A stretch of DNA of 8,924 nt from assembly GCA_001483205.1 (NCBI GenBank), contig JPPB01000305.1:1-8924 (forward strand), written 5' to 3'. Position numbers and translations under genes: made by a program. Below the pieces are notes generated by a model that made no database searches, was not told the DNA's origin, and saw only the letters and a program-made list of their open reading frames with translations. Shown here piece after piece: positions 1-4,611 of the stretch; the first letter of the stretch is position 1; each line of letters starts with the position of its first letter. Source of the DNA: an alpha proteobacterium 3107. Its GTDB lineage: Bacteria > Pseudomonadota > Alphaproteobacteria > Rhodobacterales > Rhodobacteraceae.

Positions 1-2
1 GG

Positions 3-39
3 AATGTAAGGGCTTACATTTTCGGTGAAAGCGCTTACA
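3..39. promoter_or_regulatory. Tandem LacI-family-type operators
   Basis: Two palindromes lie side by side. The first, at 3-20, has perfect 8-bp arms AATGTAAG/CTTACATT around a GG centre. The second, TGAAAGCGCTTACA at 26-39, has the CG centre usual for LacI/GalR operators. Each 14-bp core (5-18 and 26-39) differs at one position from the ideal TGTAAGCGCTTACA. The centres are 21 bp apart, about two helical turns, so two dimers could bind on one face of the DNA. The sites lie about 170 bp before the AsmA-family gene. They could serve that gene, but a sugar-use gene off the left edge is more likely. The regulator is not in the window. Confidence 0.65.
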
Positions 40-205
40 TCCATGCAGCAGCGCCCTGACAGGATCAGAGTTGGCCGCCGATGCGCCAATATGCAGAGAT
101 CTCGGGCGGAACATCAGGGCCATACCCGCTTTCCCCGCTTGCCCGTCCCCCGCGAACCGCTTAGGCTGCACTCGTCGCCCACCATCACCGTGAAAGAGGC
201 CCCTC

Positions 206-2149
206 ATGCGCTGGATTGTCCGTATCGGCATTCTCTGTCTGATCCTGGTGGCGCTGGCGCTGGCGGCACTGATATTCGTGCCGGGTGAGCGGATCGCCCG
301 AATCGCCGAACAGCGGTTCGAGAGCGCGACCGGGCGGGCGATGACGCTTTCGGACGATGTGCGCACCACCATCTGGCCCCGGCTTGGGGTCACGGTCGGG
401 CGCATCGAGGTCGCCAATGCCGACTGGTCCGGCGCGGGGCCGATGCTGAGCGCTGACAGCGCGCGGGTGGGGGTGGACCTGTGGGCGCTGATCTCGGGCG
501 CAATCAGGATCGAGGAGGTAGCGGTGATCAACCCGGTCCTGCGGCTGGAGACCGCCGCCGACGGGCGCACCAACTGGAATTTCGGCGCGGCGGACACGGC
601 GGACACCGGGGCACCCGAGGCCACTGCCCCCCGCGACACCCTGCGCGCCTTCACCATCAACAGCGGCATCCTGCGCGGCGGGCGGATCATCCATACCGAC
701 GGGGCAACCGGGCGGCAGGCGGAAATCAGCGATCTTGATCTCAAACTGAGCCTTCTGGCCTTTGACGGCCCGGCAGACATGGCGCTGTCGGCGCGCGTGA
801 ACGGGCAACCTGTGGAGGCCCGCGCCCGCATTGCGGAATTTGACCTGTTTGTGGCCGGGGACGTGACCGGGCTTGACCTTTCTGTCAGCAGCGGGGCGAA
901 TACGCTGGCGCTCAACGGGCGTGGCGGCCATGGCCCGGTGGCGCTCGAAGGCCGGTTTGAGGCAACGCTCGACGACCCGCCCGCCCTGTTTCGCGCCCTG
1001 GGGCAGAGCGCCCCGGACATTCCCGCCGGGTTCGGGCGGAACAACGCGGCGCTCTCCGGCGATCTGACCGTGATGCCCGAGAAGGTCGTGCATCTGCGCG
1101 ACGGGGCGATCCGGCTGGACGGCAATGCGCTGACCGGCGGGTTCGACATTGATCTCAGCGGCGACCGGCCACGGGTGAATGCGCGGTTTTCCGGCGGCGC
1201 GCTGGATTTTTCGTCCCTGGCATCGGGCGGCGGGGGCGACGCGGCATCCGGCAATCAACCGGGCTGGCCGAACCAGCCGATTGACACCGCCCCCCTTGCC
1301 CTTGCCGACGGGCAGGTGGGGCTTGTCGCCGACAGCATTGACCTTGGGCTGCTGAAGCTGGGCGAAGCGGATGTGACGGCAACGCTGGACCGCGCGCGCC
1401 TCGTCTTTGACCTGCGCAGGATCGGCGCGTATGAGGGCATTGTGTCCGGCGAGCTGGTGGTGAATGGCCGCGATGGTCTGTCGGTGGGGGGCGATTTGCG
1501 GGCGGATGACATGGCCCTGCAACCGATGCTGCGCGATTTCGCCGGATATGAGCGGCTGAGCGGGACCGGCGCGGTTTCCCTGCAAATCCTCGGCGTCGGC
1601 AACGATGTGAACACGATCATGCACAGCCTGTCGGGGGGCGGGTCGATTGACCTTGGCAAGGGCGCGTTGCAGGGGATTGATCTGCTCGGGATATTGCGCA
1701 ACCCGCAGGGGGCGGGCGGCGGCACGACGATCTATGATGCCGTCACCGCGACCTTCACCATTGACGGCGGTGTGCTGTCGAATGATGACCTGACCCTTGC
1801 CGCGCCGCTGATCAGCGCAACCGGGGCGGGCCGGGTGGACATCGGCAATCAGAGCCTTGATTACCGGGTGATCCCGACCGCGCTGGCGGGGGAGGATGGC
1901 GGCGGGATCAGTGTGCCGGTCATCATCACCGGCCCGTGGGCCGCCCCGTCCGTCCGCCCCGATCTGGAGTTTCTGCTGGAGCAGGAACTGGCCGGGGAGC
2001 GCCGCGCTGTCGAGGAGCGCCTGAAGCAGGAGGCCGAGGAGGCCCTTGGCGTCACCCGGCAGGGGGGCGAAAGCGTTGAGGATGCGGTGAAGCGCAAGGT
2101 TGAGGAAGAGATCGGCAACAAGCTGCTGGACATATTCGGTAACAACTGA
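206..2149 (+). CDS. AsmA-family envelope protein
   Basis: This 647-residue protein starts with a single hydrophobic segment (about residues 5-25) that should anchor it in the inner membrane, leaving most of the chain in the periplasm. The N-terminal block around residues 40-125, ending near a TNWNF motif, and the C-terminal block around 390-560 (glycine-rich beta-strand pattern with a LSGGGSIDLGKGALQGIDL stretch) are typical of AsmA proteins. The last 55 or so residues are charged and probably helical. AsmA-like proteins are related to the bridge-forming lipid-transport proteins of the envelope and affect outer-membrane lipid balance, but the substrate of this one cannot be read from sequence. 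The start is backed by AGAGG at 195-199, six bases before the ATG. tadA follows 76 bp downstream on the same strand, so the two may be cotranscribed. No break or frameshift is seen. Confidence 0.87.
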   Translation: MRWIVRIGILCLILVALALAALIFVPGERIARIAEQRFESATGRAMTLSDDVRTTIWPRLGVTVGRIEVANADWSGAGPMLSADSARVGVDLWALISGAIRIEEVAVINPVLRLETAADGRTNWNFGAADTADTGAPEATAPRDTLRAFTINSGILRGGRIIHTDGATGRQAEISDLDLKLSLLAFDGPADMALSARVNGQPVEARARIAEFDLFVAGDVTGLDLSVSSGANTLALNGRGGHGPVALEGRFEATLDDPPALFRALGQSAPDIPAGFGRNNAALSGDLTVMPEKVVHLRDGAIRLDGNALTGGFDIDLSGDRPRVNARFSGGALDFSSLASGGGGDAASGNQPGWPNQPIDTAPLALADGQVGLVADSIDLGLLKLGEADVTATLDRARLVFDLRRIGAYEGIVSGELVVNGRDGLSVGGDLRADDMALQPMLRDFAGYERLSGTGAVSLQILGVGNDVNTIMHSLSGGGSIDLGKGALQGIDLLGILRNPQGAGGGTTIYDAVTATFTIDGGVLSNDDLTLAAPLISATGAGRVDIGNQSLDYRVIPTALAGEDGGGISVPVIITGPWAAPSVRPDLEFLLEQELAGERRAVEERLKQEAEEALGVTRQGGESVEDAVKRKVEEEIGNKLLDIFGNN

Positions 2150-2225
2150 ACCGGTGTGGGGCCAGGGCCGGGGCCGTAAGGATGAGCCAGGCGCGACCCG
2201 GCCCGGCCAATATGCTGAGGGCCTT

Positions 2226-2678
2226 ATGAGCGGGTTCAGATCATGGATGGACATCGCGCTGCAAGAGGCAGAGAAGGCCGCAGACCGGGGCGAGGTGCCG
2301 GTCGGCGCGGTGGTCATCTCTGCCGATGGTCGGGTGCTTGCCGCCGATGGCAACCGGATGCGGGAACGGGCCGACCCCACCGCACATGCGGAAATGCTGG
2401 TCATTCGCGCCGCCTGCCGGGCCACGGACAGCGAGCGGCTCTCCGGGTGCAGCCTTTATGTGACGCTTGAACCCTGCCCGATGTGCGCCATGGCCATCGC
2501 CGCGGCCCGCATCGCGCGGCTGTTTTACGGCGCGGCGGACCCCAAGTCGGGCGGCGTGGCGCAAGGCCCGTGCGTTTTCAGCCACCCGCAGGCCCATCAC
2601 AGGCCGGAGGTTTATGACGGCATTCGGGCACGGGACTCAGAGGCTTTGTTGCGCAGGTTCTTTGCCGCACGCAGGTGA
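2226..2678 (+). CDS. tadA: tRNA-specific adenosine deaminase TadA
   Basis: This protein of 150 residues is a zinc-dependent deaminase that converts adenosine 34 to inosine in the anticodon of tRNA-Arg(ACG), allowing one tRNA to read several arginine codons. The catalytic signature is complete: HAE at residues 54-56 (His54 zinc ligand, Glu56 proton shuttle) and PCPMC at 83-87 (Cys84 and Cys87 zinc ligands). The early EVPVGAVV stretch and the YGAADPKSGG stretch after the second motif are typical of TadA rather than of cytosine or guanine deaminases. Length fits the family. The reading frame is open back to 2100, but ATG 2226 is chosen because GAGGG lies at 2217-2221 and the protein then begins where TadA proteins usually begin. 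A second in-frame ATG at 2247 is less likely. The gene converges with the DUF1127/hairpin locus. Confidence 0.94.
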   Translation: MSGFRSWMDIALQEAEKAADRGEVPVGAVVISADGRVLAADGNRMRERADPTAHAEMLVIRAACRATDSERLSGCSLYVTLEPCPMCAMAIAAARIARLFYGAADPKSGGVAQGPCVFSHPQAHHRPEVYDGIRARDSEALLRRFFAARR

Positions 2679-2705
2679 CGGGCACCATCCGGCGAAAAAC
2701 CGGGA

Positions 2706-2750
2706 CAAAAGAACGGTAGCGCCGGGGAGGAGGAAAGGCGCTACCGTTCT
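2706..2750 (-). terminator. Probable intrinsic terminator (second CcsR-like hairpin)
   Basis: The 14-bp GC-rich stem (2737-2750 with 2710-2723) is followed on the minus strand by a T-rich tail: the stem ends in TTCT and continues TTTG. That is the layout of a rho-independent terminator for the DUF1127/hairpin transcript. A second T5 run follows at about 2695-2699. On the plus strand the same hairpin has no T run after it (CTGTCACG), so support for it as a tadA terminator is weaker, although it could slow convergent transcription. Confidence 0.65.
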
Positions 2751-2786
2751 CTGTCACGACCGGCCTGTGGGAGGAGGTACAGGCCG
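2706..2786 (-). ncRNA. CcsR/cuckoo-like small RNA with two CCTCCTCCC-loop hairpins
   Basis: Read on the minus strand, two perfect hairpins follow each other. The first has 8-bp arms (2779-2786 with 2761-2768) and a 10-base loop reading ACCTCCTCCC. The second has 14-bp arms (2737-2750 with 2710-2723) and a 13-base loop reading TTTCCTCCTCCCC. Both loops expose the anti-Shine-Dalgarno motif CCTCCTCCC. Established knowledge: the CcsR ('cuckoo') RNAs of Rhodobacter are short, double-hairpin, stress-induced RNAs with this loop motif, encoded just downstream of a small DUF1127 gene. Size, motif, hairpin pairing and position all match. The RNA is probably processed from the DUF1127 transcript. Identification is by structure and context, not by alignment. 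Confidence 0.8.
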
Positions 2787-2812
2787 TTCGTTTACCACCG
2801 GGCCCCGGCAAT

Positions 2813-2945
2813 GCGGGACGCGCCGCAGGGGAGGGAAGCCGCGCGTCCGCTTCAGGGCTCCGGTTCAGAGCATAAGGCCTGAGCCTCTGCCCTGTTTTCC
2901 GGGGGGTGACCCCCGTGCAGGCATCCCGGGGAGGACAGGGATGCC
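2813..2945 (-). ncRNA. Second, diverged CcsR-like hairpin region
   Basis: Between the DUF1127 stop codon and the clear double hairpin lie three further hairpins on the minus strand. The first (arms 2938-2945 and 2920-2927, perfect 8 bp) has loop TGTCCTCCCC. A short G-run hairpin (arms 2910-2915 and 2900-2905) has a TCAC loop and no motif. The third (arms 2841-2850 and 2813-2823, one bulged base) has loop GGCTTCCCTCCCCTGCG. The two outer hairpins thus carry shortened forms of CCTCCTCCC. The first begins only 13 bases after the DUF1127 stop. I read this as one or two diverged copies of the same RNA unit, comparable to the multiple CcsR copies in Rhodobacter. The copy number is inference. Confidence 0.55.
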
Positions 2946-2958
2946 CGGTTCCGTTGCC

Positions 2959-3174
2959 TTACGCGCCGTAGGCCGCGCGCCGGGCGATTGTGTGCAGATT
3001 GCCCCGACTGATGCCGAGATCGTCCAGTTCCCGGTCGCTCAGCTTGCTCAGTTCCGACAGTGTGAGCCTGTAGACGCGCCGCTTTTGCACTGTGGTGACA
3101 ACGGCGTGGAAAATACCGGCGATGCGGTTGAACGCACCTGCTTCGACTGCATGGGCTTCGGTTGCGATAGCCAT
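2959..3174 (-). CDS. Small DUF1127 protein, CcaF1-like
   Basis: This protein of 71 residues carries the DUF1127 core at residues 42-60: LSKLSDRELDDLGISRGNL. It is preceded by a basic stretch (QKRRVYR, about 30-36) and followed by IARRAAYGA. DUF1127 proteins are small and basic. The Rhodobacter member next to the CcsR RNAs (CcaF1) has been described as an RNA-binding protein involved in small-RNA maturation and RNA turnover; its length, as I recall, is the same. Here too, hairpins with CCTCC-type loops start 13 bases after the stop, which supports the CcaF1-like assignment. The frame is open further upstream to 3300, but ATG 3174 removes a non-conserved extension and gives the family length. 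The ribosome binding site is weak (AAGAGA directly before the ATG). An in-frame GTG 12 bases upstream is an alternative start. A candidate heat-shock-type promoter lies at 3235-3262. Confidence 0.87.
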   Translation of the reverse strand: MAIATEAHAVEAGAFNRIAGIFHAVVTTVQKRRVYRLTLSELSKLSDRELDDLGISRGNLHTIARRAAYGA

Positions 3175-3234
3175 TCTCTTACTCACTTTCAGCGTTTTCC
3201 CGGATCGGGCCTCATGCCCGTCTCGGATGCCCCG

Positions 3235-3262
3235 AAGATAGGCATATGCTGCACTTGCACAA
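3235..3262 (-). promoter_or_regulatory. Candidate RpoH-type promoter for DUF1127/CcsR-like transcript
   Basis: On the minus strand TTGTGC (3257-3262) and TATCTT (3235-3240) are separated by 16 bases. They would place transcription start near 3228, leaving a leader of about 54 bases before the DUF1127 ATG. The TTG box and C-TATCTT box are compatible with the RpoHI/RpoHII promoters that drive the homologous Rhodobacter locus. Short boxes like these arise by chance, so this is a candidate only. Confidence 0.4.
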
Positions 3263-3392
3263 TCCCCGAGCTGGTCAATGCCGCCATGCAGAAAACGCAT
3301 ATGTCGGCGGGGCGGGGGGAAGACCGGGCCAGCGGGACTTCAGCAGGCAAAAGACCTGTGCATAATGGCGTATCGACAGCCAACTTGTCCCA

Positions 3393-3438
3393 CCCGGCGG
3401 AACGCCGGGCAGCGCCTGCCTGCCCCCCGGCAGGCGCT
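3393..3438. repeat. Two adjacent GC-rich hairpins
   Basis: Perfect inverted repeats at 3393-3409 (7-bp arms, 3-base loop) and 3411-3438 (10-bp arms, 8-base loop) are one base apart. They lie roughly 220-265 bases beyond the end of the LuxR-type gene and upstream of the DUF1127 promoter candidate, as read on the minus strand. No T tract follows either on either strand. They may stabilise an RNA end or act as a factor-dependent stop for the regulator transcript. Confidence 0.5.
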
Positions 3439-3655
3439 ATAAACGCCTCAACCTTTTGCAGCATATGGACTTTATGGAAAGAGAATCGCCAATTTGGACT
3501 GTCCGGAAAAGCGCCCGCCCAGGCAGGCGGCTGCCCGGCTTGGCTATTATGCAGAGGTCTTGATAATTTGGTCAGGCCGCCGGGTTGGTGCGCGATACGC
3601 CATCACACAGAGGTTTTTCCCGGCCCCGAATACCGCCCTCGCCCCCGCGCCCGCC

Positions 3656-4258
3656 TCAGAAATCCCCGGCGACGAATTTCGCAATCGCCGCGCCGCGCGA
3701 GGTGACATCGAGCTTCTGATAAATCGCCTTCAGATAATATTTCACCGTGTTGGGTGACAGGCCCAGACGGGCGGAAATCTGGAAATTGGTCAGCCCCTCG
3801 GCCAGCAGCACCAGAATTTCATGTTCGCGCCGGGTCAGGCGCTCGGCATCGTCCGACAACAGCTTTTGCATCATGCGGGCGGGAAGCGAGACAACCCCGC
3901 TGTCCTGCGCGCCAAGCAGCCTCGGCAACATATCGTGGATGTCGTCGATCAGGCACAGGGCGCAGGCCCCCAGCTTCAGCGCCTCGCGCGCATAGCCGAT
4001 CTCATTGGGCCGGGTCAGGATGATGAACCGCGCCGCGGCGTTTTCCGCGCTGACGCTGCGCATCAGGTCGGCGGCATACCCGTCGGGCAGATGCGCCCCG
4101 GCGATGACCATCAGCGGGCCGGAGACACCGCGCACCAGACGCATGGTCTCGGCAACGGAATCGGCCTGCCCGCAAAACACATGGGTCCGGTCCGCGCAGA
4201 CGATCATCCGCACACTGTCGCATATCACCTTTTGTCCGGCGGCAGCGATGATGTTCAT
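3656..4258 (-). CDS. LuxR-type regulator with degenerate receiver-like domain
   Basis: This 200-residue protein ends in a LuxR/GerE helix-turn-helix at about residues 139-195: LTRREHEILVLLAEGLTN, then LGLSPNTVKYYLKAIYQKL. The first 115 residues show the alternating pattern of a receiver domain, but the chemistry of phosphorylation is missing. The strand that normally carries the phospho-acceptor aspartate reads LMVIAGAHLPDGYA, with Ala/Gly where Asp is expected, and the usual lysine after the GA motif (LKLGACALCLIDD) is not evident. It is therefore likely a pseudo-receiver regulator controlled by a ligand, a partner or its own level. ATG 4258 is chosen, with GGGA seven bases upstream; an in-frame ATG at 4270 would add four residues. 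The open frame to 4594 lacks similarity to the family. The gene is divergent from sgaA with a shared 353-bp control region, so regulation of the serine-cycle operon is plausible but unproven. Confidence 0.85.
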   Translation of the reverse strand: MNIIAAAGQKVICDSVRMIVCADRTHVFCGQADSVAETMRLVRGVSGPLMVIAGAHLPDGYAADLMRSVSAENAAARFIILTRPNEIGYAREALKLGACALCLIDDIHDMLPRLLGAQDSGVVSLPARMMQKLLSDDAERLTRREHEILVLLAEGLTNFQISARLGLSPNTVKYYLKAIYQKLDVTSRGAAIAKFVAGDF

Positions 4259-4560
4259 TGCGTGTCCCATCCGTCTGTCTGCTTCGTTCCTGCGTTCCGG
4301 CCATTCCGCCCGTATCCTGACTGTATCGCCGCCGGTTCCACAGGGCCTAATCCGGCAAAATCGGGCAGGGCGCGCCACCGCCCGGCGCGGATCGGGTCGA
4401 AAATCTTCTATCGGAAATTTTTCCTGCGCGGTTTTGCGGGAAATTTCAACCCGCCATGGCCCCAGACCAACCCGTCCGGGTGGGGCGGCCCTACCCGAAT
4501 GGCGGCCATGCCCTGCCCGGCACGGGCAAGAGCCTATCCGGCAGGGGGTGGTGGTGACGC

Positions 4561-4591
4561 GCAAAACCGTGTGTGATCGGCAAAACGGTTT
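4561..4591. promoter_or_regulatory. Candidate operator: dyad plus direct repeat before sgaA
   Basis: AAACCGT (4564-4570) and ACGGTTT (4585-4591) form a 7-bp dyad with a 14-base spacer. The same segment holds a direct repeat GCAAAAC (4561-4567 and 4580-4586). It ends five bases before the sgaA Shine-Dalgarno sequence. It could be a regulator site or, if transcribed, a leader hairpin near the ribosome binding site. A related GGCAAAATCGG lies at 4354-4364. Confidence 0.35.
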
Positions 4592-4595
4592 CACG

Positions 4596-4603
4596 AAGGA
4601 GGA
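4596..4603 (+). promoter_or_regulatory. Strong ribosome binding site deciding GTG start of sgaA
   Basis: AAGGAGGA is a near-perfect complement of the 16S rRNA tail and sits nine bases before GTG 4612. It fixes the start of sgaA downstream of ATG 4573. Seven of its bases (AGGAGGA) are complementary to the loop of the CcsR-like hairpin at 2710-2750. Confidence 0.85.
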
Positions 4604-4611
4604 TCGCAGCC

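Larger units (their letters stand above)
3175..3655. other. Long intergenic region with two strong hairpins
   Basis: No convincing gene was found in these 481 bases. The open frames lack a good ribosome binding site and family resemblance. Besides the candidate promoter at 3235-3262, the region holds two adjacent perfect hairpins. One has arms CCCGGCG 3393-3399 and CGCCGGG 3403-3409 with a GAA loop. The other has 10-bp arms at 3411-3420 and 3429-3438 with a C-rich loop. Neither is followed directly by a T run on either strand, so they are not obvious terminators. A weaker stem lies at 3515-3530. An 11-base inverted pair, CATATGCTGCA (3243-3253) and TGCAGCATATG (3457-3467), spans the region. 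A small RNA or processing element is possible. Confidence 0.5.
4259..4611. promoter_or_regulatory. Divergent control region between LuxR-type gene and sgaA
   Basis: This 353-bp gap should hold promoters for both directions, but no pair of boxes stands out enough to name. Visible structure includes GGAAA-TT-TTTCC at 4413-4424, a repeated GGAAATTT (4413-4420 and 4439-4446), and inverted CCGCCAT/ATGGCGG arms (4451-4457 and 4499-4505). Two mutually exclusive stems occur in the sgaA leader: TGCCCG/CGGGCA (4514-4519 with 4523-4528), or CCCTGCC/GGCAGGG (4511-4517 with 4540-4546). A dyad also lies just before the sgaA ribosome binding site, listed separately. Confidence 0.6.

Noticed and set aside
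185..2425. Very long open frame on the minus strand opposite the AsmA-family gene (746 codons)
   Set aside because: Its product is rich in Arg, Pro, His and Ala with no family pattern. It is an antisense shadow of a high-GC gene, while the plus-strand frame has an anchor segment, a ribosome binding site and AsmA motifs.
2710..2945. CRISPR array or palindromic repeat family as explanation for the repeated hairpins
   Set aside because: The stems differ in sequence and only the loop motif is shared. There are no equal-length direct repeats with unique spacers, so a structured RNA locus fits better.
2467..3705. 412-codon plus-strand open frame running from inside tadA across the DUF1127 gene and hairpins
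   Set aside because: It starts within tadA in another frame, lacks a ribosome binding site and any recognisable domain, and is explained by the lack of stops in GC-rich sequence.
4259..4594. 112-residue N-terminal extension of the LuxR-type protein
   Set aside because: The extension is Arg/Pro-rich, crosses the sgaA promoter region and has no counterpart in the family. ATG 4258 gives a normal-sized regulator.
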